Made by a program: the position numbers and the translations under genes
Source of the DNA: Gnetum montanum
Taxonomy: Eukaryota; Streptophyta; Gnetopsida; Gnetales; Gnetaceae
Assembly (NCBI GenBank): GCA_015680685.1
Contig: MNCI01004849.1
Coordinates: forward strand, 263,297 to 327,296
Reading direction: 5' to 3'
Length of the DNA stretch: 64,000 nucleotides
Notes under the pieces: generated by a model
The model's input: the letters and a program-made list of their open reading frames with translations, nothing else
Databases searched by the model: none
Told to the model about the DNA's origin: nothing
Part shown: positions 10,834-22,100 of the stretch, piece by piece
Position numbering within the stretch: position 1 is the first letter of the stretch
How the letters are laid out: each line of letters begins with the position of its first letter

Positions 10834-12645
10834 CTACGCTATGTGTAGCTGCCTCTTGACCCGCAGTGGGTTGATCGAAATGTAAGACTGAGACATTCTG
10901 CCAGGGCCTTCATCTATGTCATCGCCTCCCACTTGGAAGGGCAACTCAGTCCATGCATTTTCATTTTAAGGATCAACTTATTGAGCCTACCCCTCTACCA
11001 GGTAGTCAGTGTAGATTGCTACAAGTGCTTCATTCTTAGAAGTTATAACTTCTGAGCCCTGTTCCACGCCTACGTTGTGAATTGCTTGGTTCGCTACTTC
11101 GTCACCGTGGATCACCACTTCTCTGCCTACATATGGTAAGTGCATTTCCTTGTGTATGGGTGAGGAAATAGCCCTAATTTATGCTAACCATGATCTCCCC
11201 AAGATCAAGTTAAACCTGGGCATTTCCTCGACCACGATGAACGTTGCGTTTGTGGGGAACTAGTCCCCTGCTACGAAGTTCATATGAACTGTGCCCTTTA
11301 CCATGACCCATGTCCCATTGAACAACCTCAAGCATGAGGTCATTGTGGGTTTGTTTTGGTTGATGAAACCTAGCCTATCCATAATGGGGAAGGGGATGAC
11401 ATTTGTAGCGGCCCCATCATCAATGTGTACCCTTCGGATCTGGTGTTGGCCAACCTAAATTATGATGAAAAGAGGCACCGTAGTCACCTGACCCCTCTTG
11501 GGGCCTTCCCTAATGGTGTTGTCATAGAAGGTTAGTTGAGTTTGTTTTGATCATGAAGGCACGGAGGGAACCATGACTGAGTAGATCGCCTCTTCTTCCA
11601 TGGGCATGTCTTCATTGACCGGAGTCACTGTCAACATGCGGATCAAAACTTCGCAATGTGGAATAGATGTCATGATTAGGTCATACAAGATCAATGTAGT
11701 GTTTTTTTGTTTTAGAGCTTGTTTGACCTATGTGAGGGCATCCAAGAAGTCTTGGCAACTCTCTTGTTTGACGCTTTTCTCCTCTTCTATTCGTCTCGGA
11801 AGATGAATTTCTCGAGGAAAGGTGACTTCAAATCTGGGTTCAGATCCTTATTGGCAAAGTGATGTAGGCTACGTAGTCATGTCAACCTTCATCTTTGGTG
11901 GTGAAGGTATAGATATGTGGGGTGAAGATGTAGGCTTGGGAGTACCTTTGATGGTATTTCCCTTCGACGTCTCACCTGCAAAGTGGACTTCCCGCCTTGC
12001 GGGGCGAAAAGGCTATTCAACTGGGTTGCGTAGGGTAGGGGCCATCGAGGGCATCAGCCCCTTGATGATGAATGAAGCTAGAGGTGTTAATGGACCGAAC
12101 TACATGGCTCCTCTAATAGGTGGCAAAAAGATGGATGCCCGTGGTGGGACTTTCAGGATGAATGGCTGTCGTGAGCTTGGACTAGCCGCTGGTGGTGCTG
12201 GTGCACTACACTGAGGCACATGGACAATGAATGGCTGTTGGGATGGCCTAGGATCATTGTCAATGCCAATGGCATTGATTACATAACTAGCATTGTTGGT
12301 GTTGAGGGGATCTATGTAGACATACATAGATTGGTTTTTAGGGTGCATTGGGTTACTTTCGTCTAGCACCAACTTCCCCTGGTCAATTAATCATTGGATG
12401 TCATCCTGCAATGCCAAATAGTAATCAATGTTGTGACCGCACTATTGGTGGTAGTCACAAAACCTGTCCAACTTGAAACCCCTAGAAACTGGAGGCTCAT
12501 TGGACAAGGCCAAAAAGGGGTTTCTAATGAGCTCTCGCATTTGCTTCTTCTGACATTTGCTTATGTTGGATGTACCCTACTGCCAATAGTTGCTTCAGGA
12601 GTTCCGAAGACCAATTAGTATCCTCGAATAGGATTTAGGTGCCTG
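10834..12645 (-). pseudogene. Element B gag (3' part) and protease
   Basis: Starting near 12640 the minus strand reads ELLKQLLAVGYIQHKQMSEEA, then a frameshift, then FKLDRFCDYHQ and GHNIDYYLALQDD, a degenerate gag zinc knuckle (CCHC with the last Cys as Tyr). A Pro-rich linker follows (ESNPMHPKNQSMYVYIDPLN, RQPFILKVPP). The retropepsin domain has VHIDDGAATNVIPFPIMDRLG near 11400, and EMPRFNLILGRSWL. The region ends with LRVKRQLHIA and two stops (10834). The main capsid part of gag is absent: at about 12645 the sequence joins the primer-binding site of LTR remnant C. This frame supplies Gag and protease, not RT; pol lies beyond the antisense gene. Confidence 0.85.
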
Positions 12646-12661
12646 CTGGTCTCTGGCAACA

Positions 12662-12677
12662 CCAAGGCCTAGATACC
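12662..12677 (-). other. Copia-type primer-binding site of C
   Basis: Minus strand GGTATCTAGGCCTTGG resembles the initiator-Met tRNA primer site usual in Ty1/copia elements (TGGTATCAGAGCCTTGG-like). It lies just inside LTR C. Two central differences make it tentative. Confidence 0.45.
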
Positions 12678-13511
12678 TCCAAATAAACTCAGTAGTTAAT
12701 GTGAGTATGTGTGTGTGCTGTTGCGATGTGCGGTTGTGAAATATGAAATGATTGCATTCTGTGTAAACTACAAATGAATTATCTTAAAGAGGTTCAACCA
12801 ACTTTGCCAAGTACTATGAGTTGTTGAGAGTTCCTATTTTGTTTAATTACCTAGTCTATGTGGTCCTTATAATACTTACTTGTAACAAATAAAATTTTGC
12901 AAGAACATTTGGGCACAACTCTGTGAATCTACTTCTAATTTTCCCCAGAGAAAGAGATAGTTCCACAAGAAAACTAGAAATAGAGCAAGATTCGATGGAA
13001 ATAGACAAAAAAGAAAACAGATTTGCATGGACCTCAAATACTTAAACAAGGTAAAATGACACAAGTAAACACTTCGTAATAAAGCTATCCCAAATTCAAT
13101 AACTACGAATTGTTCAAACTTCCAAGGCTCAAATAAGCAATTTCTTTAAGACAATCCTACTATGCTACCAAAAGATTGCTACGTAAACTACCACATATGA
13201 GACTCCATTTTGGCTAGATAATGGTTGTCAACAATTGCATTCAATAGAACCTTCAAAAGACTTGACAATTTCTAATTGAAATACCACAGAGATTCACTTT
13301 AAAGATAAAAAGAAGCTATTCTGGTCCCATCAAAATACCAAAGATTTTCTGAACCCTCTTGAATATTGAATCGTTCAACGGCATGACTACAAGCAGAGGC
13401 TCTCTTACAACAATCTCAATAGCAGTTCTTATACATTGTACAATAATAAAATTTACTACTAAAATGCTCTTAAGGCTTTTAAACACAAGTGCTTCTATGG
13501 CAAAATTTTAA

Positions 13512-13744
13512 NNNNNNNNNNNNNNNNNNNNNNNNNNNNNNNNNNNNNNNNNNNNNNNNNNNNNNNNNNNNNNNNNNNNNNNNNNNNNNNNNNNNNNNNN
13601 NNNNNNNNNNNNNNNNNNNNNNNNNNNNNNNNNNNNNNNNNNNNNNNNNNNNNNNNNNNNNNNNNNNNNNNNNNNNNNNNNNNNNNNNNNNNNNNNNNNN
13701 NNNNNNNNNNNNNNNNNNNNNNNNNNNNNNNNNNNNNNNNNNNN
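13512..13744. other. Assembly gap
   Basis: 233 consecutive undetermined bases. Any frames across it are meaningless. The true length may differ. Confidence 0.99.
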
Positions 13745-13777
13745 CAAAGTATCCTTCCCTTCCTACCCTTGAAGCCC

Positions 13778-13784
13778 TTTTATA
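13778..13784 (-). promoter_or_regulatory. TATA box of LTR C
   Basis: Minus strand CCCTATAAAAGGGCTTC, a strong plant TATA context, directly beside the assembly gap and downstream of the tandem repeats. Confidence 0.55.
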
Positions 13785-13854
13785 GGGTCTCATAGGTAGT
13801 TAGGTAAGTTACAAAAATTTTGGGTGGTTATAACCACCATAGAGACAAAAAAGC

Positions 13855-14065
13855 TGCTGTTGACAAGTGTCCTATTTAGTTGCGAAGTGTCTTCATTTAG
13901 TTTCCAAGTGTCTTCATTTAGTTGCCAAGTGGCCTCATTTAATTGCTAAGTGGTCACCATGGAGATAAAAAGGTTGCAGTTGACAAGTGTCCCATGAAAT
14001 TGACAAGTGGCCCTTCAGTCGCCAAGTGGTCACCATGGAGATAAAAAGGTTATAGTTGACAAGTG
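13855..14065 (-). repeat. Degenerate tandem repeats in U3 of C
   Basis: About nine copies of a roughly 22-bp word (plus strand TTGCCAAGTGTCTTCATTTAG and variants). One 50-bp block containing GGTCACCATGGAGATAAAAAGG is repeated at about 13946 and 14025. The position upstream of the TATA box suggests LTR enhancer repeats. Confidence 0.65.
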
Positions 14066-14439
14066 GCCTTGGTGGTGGTTATAACCATCATTTCAATTGA
14101 CAAGTGTTTAATTCACATGGGACTTTGAATAATTCTTTCACAAATTCCCTTTTTAAATCATAAAATATTTTATTGTTATTTACATCATAGTAGTAACTAT
14201 CATAGGAAGATACAACTTTCATGTGAATAAAAGGGATAATAGTCAAATGTCTCTTTGTCCCTAAATAATAGGTGTTTGTTTCTTTTCTAAAAACAAATTT
14301 CATTATCACTGAAAGTTATACCACTTGCTAACGTCCAACAACTGAAGTAGAGATGGAAAGAGGTCTAACAAATGATGTAGGTGTGGCATGCCCTGGGAAT
14401 TAACAAATTTGCAGCAACAACAAAGCTCACATGAGGATG

Positions 14440-14690
14440 TTCATGACTCATTAGTTGTAGGAGTGGAGCTAGTGGGGACCACAAGAGATGATGGTGGTGT
14501 CGTTAGGGCTTGATGCAGGCCATGAATTTTATTCACTTGAAGCATTGTTCTGTGTTCATATTCCTCTCGCGAGAACCTACATTCATTTTTTTTGATTGAG
14601 CTGGGCAAGGCCAAGCAATGTGTGGTTGAGTGCATCAAGCACAAAGAAGAAGGGACTCTGACCAGAAGCCAAGCTCAGATTGTGATGCTT
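14440..14690 (-). other. Unassigned coding-like stretch beside the gene chimera
   Basis: The minus strand has an open stretch with SREEYEHRTMLQVNKIHGLHQ followed by a Ser/Thr/Pro-rich tail. It has the composition of coding DNA and lies in line with the three host fragments, but I do not recognise it. It could be a fourth captured piece or chance. Confidence 0.3.
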
Positions 14691-15030
14691 GATATGTTGA
14701 TGCTCCTTCATTATAAATCTATCTGCACTCTCGAATTTCGACGTTCTCGGGGTCACCGGGGAAGCACGCAAGGGCACGAGTGGCAAAAACCCTAATGACG
14801 GGGGTGCAGTCTCGAAGGCAATGTTGCACAATAGCAATAACGGCATCCTAGGCCTTATTGAAAACCTCGGCATCATCAGGGAGGCACAGCAGAATTTTTG
14901 ACGGAAACAGGCAGGCGTGGAATCTGATGGCCTTGCTAGCCGCGTTTGTGCAGAAGAGAAGAACACTGAAGAATTCCTCCAGAAACGCATCGCACTCGTC
15001 ATTCACATAGCCACAGTCCTCTTTTCCTAT
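14691..15030 (-). pseudogene. Captured fragment of condensin subunit CAP-G
   Basis: The minus strand encodes ECDAFLEEFFSVLLFCTNAA, SKAIRFHACLF, LPDDAEVFNKA, a stop, then DAVIAIVQHCLRDCTPVIRVF and ARALACFPGDPENVEI. This matches the N-terminal HEAT-repeat region of plant condensin complex subunit 3 (CAP-G), which helps compact mitotic chromosomes. Only about 110 residues are present, without introns. The first 60 residues are in one open frame with the transporter fragment upstream. Assigned from memory of the family; a database search would settle it. Confidence 0.6.
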
Positions 15031-15035
15031 TAATC

Positions 15036-15163
15036 TACATGAATTGTTGATAATTTTGATCATAAGACCAGAGATAAAACTACCGTCTCCGAGGGCACTG
15101 ACATACAGAGCAACTCCAAGGCTCCTCATACTGTTAGGGACCTGATTGTGAGGCTGTTCAATA
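15036..15163 (-). pseudogene. Captured fragment of an NPF/PTR transporter
   Basis: The minus strand encodes QVPNSMRSLGVALYVSALGD, then GSFISGLMIKII. This is the well-conserved late transmembrane segment of plant NRT1/PTR-family (POT) proton-coupled nitrate and peptide transporters, where MRSLG.ALY.S..G.G.F.S.L is typical. Only about 42 residues remain. The reading frame runs without a stop into the CAP-G fragment (whole open frame 15180-14848). It is not a functional transporter. Confidence 0.65.
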
Positions 15164-15204
15164 GCCGTCATCATTGACAAGAACTATATCCTCCACATCG
15201 AATC

Positions 15205-16135
15205 TACTTCTAGTCACATATAAAATTCAAGAAAACCATTGTCCCACTTACTTCTTTATATTCATCATGCAGAGCATTCAAATCAAAGAATGTCCAACCA
15301 GTGGAATCATCAAAACCAAAGCAAGTGTTACTTGGCTTTGCAATGTTCACCTTCTTGTCAAGCCATAGTCTCACAGCAAGCACATCAACTGCCCCCAAAT
15401 TTAGGACATTAACAAATTCCTCCCTTTTCTATAGAACTGGGCTATTTTGAATGATTCATTTCAATGTTGTAATACCAACAGCTAGTACAACAGCTTCAGC
15501 TGAGAAATTCTCTGTTCCGTAAACTACTGCTGATATATTTCCATTGGTTTCATCAATTACAAAGTCAGTTACTCTTTTATTGGACAGAAAATGACACCCT
15601 TTTGTCTTTAGGAGATGAACCCAAGGTCTGAAAATTTTCTCATGAACCATTCCACAACATCAAAGAACATCAAAATCTTGCTAATGTGCAACAATGAAGT
15701 AGTAAAACATTCCCAATGTTGCAACTGCACTACATTGCTGCCTTGGAGTAAACAGTCCAACAAGAAGCATTGGGTTCAAAGCATCCTTGTAAAGCCTCTT
15801 AGAGCAACCAAACTACTTGAACAATTCCCTTGCAGTTAACTTATCATACTTTTTCCAAGCACTATCACTGTTATCAAAATTAATCACTGGATACATCAAC
15901 ATCCATCAATGGAAGTGAAGTCAAACGATCTTGTAAGGGTAGACATTTGAACTGTGGATAGACAAATGAGCCCAAAGGACAGGGCAAATGAGGGAGATGT
16001 TGAAATATTGGTGATTCAACCTCAAGTCCATTAGGTGAATACTGAGCCGAATGAGACCAATTAGTGAAAGGCTGTAAGCCTAGTTCTTTTGTGAGAGAAA
16101 ATATATTACGGTATGGATACCAAAAACCATGAATC
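15205..16135 (-). pseudogene. Captured intronless fragment of a plant FAD oxidoreductase
   Basis: Pieces in order on the minus strand: GLQPFTNWSHSAQYSPNGLE and VESPIFQHLPHLPCPLGSF; FVYPQFKCLPLQDRL; SAWKKYDKLTARELF; KRLYKDALNPMLLVGLF; VHEKIFRPWVHLLKTKGCHF; NKRVTDFVIDETNGNISAVV; AEAVVLAVGITTLK; VLAVRLWLDKKVNIAKPSN and GWTFFDLNALHDEYKE. This fits the amine-oxidase/carotenoid-desaturase-like FAD family of plants (probably plastid). About 300 residues are covered without any intron, with stops and frameshifts (two stops at about 15425-15465), so it may derive from mRNA. The family name is less certain than the fact that it is a host gene. Confidence 0.6.
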
Positions 16136-16379
16136 CCAACCTATTCCATGAAATGGCCAAAATGTGCCAACAATAATGTAGTGTACAATGTTGTCATAGC
16201 CCCCTACACTAGCCTTGTAATTCTATTACATACTATTGTCTCTAGTTTTACCATTTTCACTTTGTATTTTATATATATATATATTCCTTTTGTATACTAC
16301 ACCCTATTTACATTTGTTCACATATGCTAGAAAAACTTTTAAAAAATTGATAATTACCATTATAGTTCCAATGTTTTCA

Positions 16380-16680
16380 AAGCTTACCCATTCCATATGT
16401 TATAACTTCATAAGCTATATTCACTCAAAACACTATAGTTGCATAAGCTATAGCTTTATAGGCTACATCCTATCCATACACTATAGCTCCAAAAGTTATA
16501 GCTCTATAGGCTACAACCTTTCCATATGCTATAGCTTCGTAAGATATAGCCTCACAAACTATAACCTCTATACACTATAGCTCCACAAGCTATAGTTTCA
16601 CATGCTACAATCTTCCACATGTTGTAAGCCTTAGATGCTGCAACCTCACATGTTGTAGCCTCACACATTATGAGTATTAC
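16380..16680. repeat. Array of CTATAGC palindromes upstream of gag E
   Basis: About ten degenerate units of 24-30 bp built on CTATAGCTYCAYAAGCTATAG, with spacers like CAYAYACA. One copy (about 16578-16598) is a perfect 8-bp stem with 5-base loop (CTATAGCT, CCACA, AGCTATAG). An AT run (16270-16285) precedes it. The array resembles the family-specific palindromes of the other elements. Confidence 0.7.
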
Positions 16681-16808
16681 ATACTACAAGTTTACAGCTT
16701 GTGTAAAACATTAAAAATCACATAAGCCTTTATCACCTTAACCAATTAATTGGTTTATTACAAATTAATCCATTTACCTCTACCATACTACTACACCATA
16801 TCATTGCT

Positions 16809-18110
16809 ATGGTTGCTAACCAATACTCTACTAGTATCTATGACCCTAATGACTTGGCTATGATGGAGCATAGATGGTCCCTTAGGTGTTTAGGACTGGA
16901 CCCCATGCATGTTATGCTCACTCAAGGCTACTATAACTTTATATGTCTAAATATCCAAGCTAGCCTTTGCATTTGGTGTAAGGAGTTGTACTCCAAGCAT
17001 GAATTTGAGATTATCAACAAGAGTGGAAAGGAATATATTCCTTCCTCGTATGAGAGAATAAATCTCTTTAAAGCTTACATTCACATGTTATCCAACTAGT
17101 AGATAATGATGAGTCTTACCTAGAGCATGATAGGGACAATCAGGAGGAATTTGAGCATTACTACAAAGAGGATACCCAAGGGAAGGAAAACTTGCAAACA
17201 TCCATCCCTAAATTTATGACTAAACCCTTATACAACATGCAGGTAATACCTCCTACCTCCTTGGGGTAAACTTCATAATCAATTTCCCAAATTTTCTCCA
17301 TGTTCATGTCTCTCCCATTTTCCATCCAATCCCATTCTATGTGGCCACCACACAGTGTACCTTCCATGACTCCTCCATTTTTCACCTTGGCAAGTCCTTC
17401 TTTATGATCTTGAATCCCATGAAATTCTTGCATGTCCTTTTTTTTTCTTTACCTCATAAATCCCTACATAGATATCACTCTCCCTATGTAAGCCCCTGTA
17501 GTAATGGAAACAAGACCTTTTCACATGGTTCCATAATCTATTGCTTGATCTTAAGCCATTCCATCACCCATGCAACTAGCTATGCAACCTATACAACTTG
17601 TTAGAGCACCTCAAAGCCTAGATCAAGATTTCTAAATTATCCAAAGCCTTACTAACAAGCTAGAAAACCTTTAGGTTAGCATCACAAAAATGGTATAGGT
17701 CATGAACGTTTATTAATATGACTTGATTAGCCCCAATGTCCCACAAATAATCCAACCCTTAGGTATACCAATCCCTCACTTCACCAAATATAATGATGAA
17801 GGTAACCCAAATGCTCACCTAATTATCTTCTTTTTGAAATTCCTATTACTACAAACTTTTTCCCACACTATGTTATGCTTCTTTCCTATGTCCTTAACCA
17901 ATAAAGCTCTTGATTAGTACTAGGCACAATCTAAAGGATCTATCTCTTCCTTAAACAACTTGATAAATCATTTTCTTAACCATTTCAAGTAATACTTAAA
18001 ACCTAAAATGATGCTTTATCAACTCATGAAAGGCAAATAGGGGTCTCTTGAGCCTATCCAAATATTCATACAAAGATGGAATGCCATGCTTAATGAGATA
18101 CTGGCTGGCA
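16809..18110 (+). pseudogene. Element E gag fragment
   Basis: From ATG 16809 the frame reads YDPNDLAMMEHRWSLRCLG, then QGYYNFICLNIQASL and KELYSKHEFEIINKS, which aligns with the start of the F gag (QQYE.YNFLCAKV). Stops and frameshifts follow. At 17750 the capsid-like part is clear: IPIPHFTKYNDEGNPNAHL, FPMSLTNKALD, GSLEPIQIFIQRWNAMLNEI. It ends abruptly at about 18110, where unrelated DNA upstream of the F antisense gene begins. It is not the missing half of G, since both contain the FTKYN to SLEPIQ segment. Confidence 0.75.
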
Positions 18111-19139
18111 GCATGAGTCCAGCATGAGCTACCCAAAAATGGTGTAAAACAAGTCACATCAAGCTCAATTTTTGATTTTCAGATCATTCCTAAGGTCATC
18201 CATAGTCAGGCAACTGATGTACCTAAGAAGCAGGCTTCAAAAATCAAAATTTGGTGGAAAATACATCATTTTGGCTCACTCACGCAGAGGTCACGCTGGC
18301 CGCATGAGTGCAATGTGAGTGTAGCGTGAATGTGGCATGAGTACATTGTGAGCATGCTGAGGACATGCCAAGACAAAATCAACTCACATTGGAAGTTCTA
18401 GTCAAGCAAAGATGCCTCAAACAGCCACAGAACCACTCAAATCGACATCCTGCAATAGTCAATTCAAAGATCTAGAAGTTTCAAGCAAGCCAGGGTCAGT
18501 TTCTCTTATTGTACATTATCATTTCATTTTAAATTTTCATTATTTGTGAGCTTGTCAAGCTCTTACGCTCCGAATTGTATGTGCTTCCATGAGTGTAAGC
18601 TAGCTTGAGTAAGTTAACACAGGCTGTAAGATACAATGCACCTAGTCGAGAACGTAGCTTGTCCACACATGTCCAACTCACACACAACTGTCCATCGAAC
18701 ACGTGTCACTTGATCTATTTTCCTCTCAATTCTCAACCGTTGATTCCATCCATGAATTCTACACCCAAGCCCAGCCAAACCCTATAAATACCTTGTCAAT
18801 TCACATAAATGTGATTGGCAATTTTGAAGGTTGACGGCTTAGTAAACTCAAACCAGCAATCCTTGGGCACTCGAGCACACTTGACTCCTAGCATCCAACC
18901 ATTTCTAAAACACATCACATCACCCTAGGGCTTGGTGCTTGACCTACCATCCACACGTGCAACTACACTTTGACCGGTGCATATCCTTTCTAAGCAATAC
19001 AATATAGTTCATTTTGCCAGCCATTATTTTGTTTAATCTATTTCACATTCAGTTTACATTTTTTTTTTTTTTTGCAATATTGTTTCTATATATGCTCTGT
19101 TCACATTTCATACATTACTATTTAGATTTCATACATCAT
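18111..19139 (+). promoter_or_regulatory. Upstream region of the F antisense gene
   Basis: No gene seen. It contains a short degenerate tandem stretch (about 18280-18360) built on GCATGAGTGCAATGTGAGTG-like words, a TATA box TATAAATA at 18783-18790 in the context CCCTATAAATACC, and a T run near 19060-19073. It could be the antisense gene's own promoter region, or an LTR remnant whose ends I cannot define. Confidence 0.4.
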
Positions 19140-22100
19140 TAGTTACGATAACCCCAGCGAAAGCCATAGTCTACGCTTGGGGAAGTCCTTGGTTGATTTT
19201 CGTGCAAACCATCCAAGGAACTCTACCTTCATTTTCTTTTCCAGCTTACCCTCATGTGAAGGTAGGGTCAGCTATGTCTATCTAATGATCTTTCAGTGTT
19301 TATTTTCCCCTTCCAGTCTTACACCGATGATTTAGGTTAGTACATGTACGAACACTATGCTAGGGTTGCATGCAATGTTGCCTAAACCACCATTGATGTG
19401 GTTGGCTTGTTGTAGAAGCTTAGGTGATTTTAGCAACTTAGCATGTGAATAGCATAGTGTACAATCCTCAGGAGGGTTTGGCCACATGCAGTATTTGACA
19501 GCGTAATACATGTTTTTCACGGCGTAATGCAAATCGTTGTTAGACAGAAGATTTGTTGGAACTAGAGCTGTGCATTGAATTCTTTCTTGTTAAAAGATTT
19601 GTGTTTAGCTTTTCATTACTACGCTAGGCTAATTCTGCTATGCTATTGCCTTTGTGTTTTTTCATTTTTTGCTATGCTACATGCATGGAGAGAGAGTCAT
19701 GCTACGCTATCAGCTAATTTCTAACCCTATTATGCTATATGTGAATCCCACTCAAACATGATGTTAACATTTTCGATTGTGTCATGTAGGATGGTGCTAA
19801 GGCCAATCTTGATTGTCCTAGAAATCATAGGGATCTTGTGCTGTCTAAGAGAACTGGTGGCCAATGTTCCTCTACCCCATGAGCATGTGGGGCAATAGGT
19901 GATCTGGTTCAGGGAAGATGCATGGGAGTTCCTACAATTTCTCCACCAGCACTTTAGTGTGCTCGTTTGGTTTCACTTGTTAGAGGAGGTAGCAGCCGTA
20001 GTGACAGAAACCTTGTTGCCTAGGGCAAATCAAGGTATTCTGAGATTTTTAACACATGGAGCAATCGAGAGTGGGTAGGGAGAAGGATCTAGTCAGTGCT
20101 CAAAAAATTTGAGGCATCTGGCTTGGATCGAGGAGATGCAAAAATACAATTTCTACCATCTGTATAATACTTTGTTTATTGCCCGCCACATGGGAACTTA
20201 TTCTCAAAACCCACCAGGAACCGTTTACTATGCCGATGGGTGAGTTCTGTAAACATATTCCACTACGCTATGCAATACCTGCTATGTTAGGAAAATGTTA
20301 ATAGCATGTTTTTGTTACCAGGTTTTTTATCAACAAGGATGGACTTCACGGTGACACGGATGTGTTGACCTTGGCACAAATGGCACTATGAGATTTTTCT
20401 TCCACTGAGAATATGCGTGCAAGTGTGATAGGTCAATGCAGGGAAGAGTACCAAACCTACCCAACTTGGTACTCTCAGTTCTATGATAGGTGTAAGGAGC
20501 TAGATTTCTTGGATAGTGATTGCACACCCTTTAAGCCGATCACCATTGAATATGTATTGGTGGATCTTCCACCATTCCCATTGATGTATAAACCTAGTAA
20601 GCTAAACAGTGAATTTCTTGCATGTTCAAGTGTTACTTCTATTTTTATGCTATTTTTTGTTTTTGTCTAAGTTTTTCTAGTACAAAATGTTGCAGTAGTG
20701 AAGAAGTTTGAGGAGGTGATGGTGACCACCTCTTGACACCATGAGGCCAACATCTACTTCAAGTACAGGAAAGTAGATAAGACTTAACGCTGGCTTTGAA
20801 ACTGGGCCCTAGAATCATTGACCAACCACATTCAGGACATTGGCCTCATGGACTTATTCCTGGCCATGAACCTGAGCATCCCTACTACTGAGATATTGGC
20901 CCTAGCTAACTCATTTTTTGAAAAGGCAGACCGCTTCCACACTCGTGTTCACAGTGTGTGGGTGGTCCTTGAAATTGACAACCAACTATTCATGGACCTC
21001 TTCGGTGTCCTTGCTGATGGTCTCCCTATGGAGGTAAACCATCATAGGGACATTGAGGAGTGGCTAGGGGTGGTGAAAGGGTGAAAAGGGATTCTCATTG
21101 AAAAAGTGAAGCCGAAAATGGCCAGATACATTTACCCCATCTTCCGTGCTTGTGCTTTCCCTTAGCTACTTTCCCAAGGAAAGATTATTGGGATCGAGCA
21201 AGCTTGGGTGATGAGGGAGGTAATGGAATAGGGGGCCTGTTACAACTAGGCTAGGCATCTCTGTAAAGTCCTGCAAGCTAAAATAGTCAAGCTTCATAAG
21301 AAGCATGAGTCTCATTTCAACGTCCATCATGCCTTTTACATAGCCCGCTTTCAGCGTTTCACGGAATTCTTGGTGGTCCATGAGAATGAAGTCTTGATTA
21401 TGCAAGATCGCAACCAGATTTCCAAGCCATGGATCTACCAAGTCTTCCAAACCACCCAAGCCCAAGATCCCCCAAAGGCAATTAGGAAGTCATTTTCCAT
21501 GATGACTAAGGATCGGGTGGCCCGTAACTTTCATGGCTAGGATAGCATGGGAGAGGCACCCCCTGCTACTACAGGTAGCATATCATAGGGGAAACACCTC
21601 ATAGTAGAGATGGTGGCCACCAAGTTGTAGTGAAAGAGGCCTCTTCCAGCTACAGAGACTCCCCATACGGAAGAACAAGAGGGATGAACATTGTGGTTCA
21701 AGCTATGTAGGGTACAACCACCTATTGGTAAATGCTTTTAGCATTTTTCTTATTTTTTCACTTTTTTGGTTAATGCTTGCTACGCTGTGCTACTCTAGGT
21801 AGCGTAGTGTAGCTAGCATCTTTTTTAAGCTAATATGTTATAAGCTAATGTGAAAATGCTTTGCTGCCAGAGGAAGAAGAGGAAGAAGAAGAAGGCAATG
21901 AAGAGATGTCAGCCTCCAAAACAGGGGTGACTAATAAAGATGCGGGGGCCCCAGCCATAGGGGAAAGGGCCTTGGTCAAGAGAGAAGGAATCCCCTCCAT
22001 AAAGGAAGGGGCTCTCGTCATCAAGGAAAATGCTCCTATGGCCAAGGTGGACATTTTTAACGATGAGGAGAATGCTGGTGCCTTAAAAAGAAAGGCCCCA

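Larger units (their letters stand above)
12700..14340 (-). mobile_element. Probable LTR remnant C (copia-like), contains assembly gap
   Basis: The outer end on the minus strand reads TGTTGGACGTTAGC (14340 downward), a copia-like LTR start. A TATA box lies at 13784-13778, tandem U3 repeats at 13855-14065, and a primer-binding-like site just past the inner end. The inner end is uncertain. 12700-13511 has no gene that I can see. It abuts truncated gag of B on the left and the host-fragment region on the right. Confidence 0.45.

Noticed and set aside
12394-12618. Plus-strand open frame in B gag and similar plus frames at 11822-12214 and 26725-27057
   Set aside because: Shadows of minus-strand gag; no domain on the plus strand.
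13479-13793. Open frames across the N gap
   Set aside because: They consist almost wholly of undetermined residues.
13745-14100. Pararetrovirus or host gene promoter at the strong TATA box
   Set aside because: A copia-like LTR start at 14340, U3-like tandem repeats and a primer-binding-like site at 12662-12677 fit an LTR better, though only moderately.
14340-16135. Host-gene chimera as cargo inside LTR element C
   Set aside because: The primer site shows that the body of C would extend left of 12700, so the chimera lies outside its LTR. Another carrier must be assumed.
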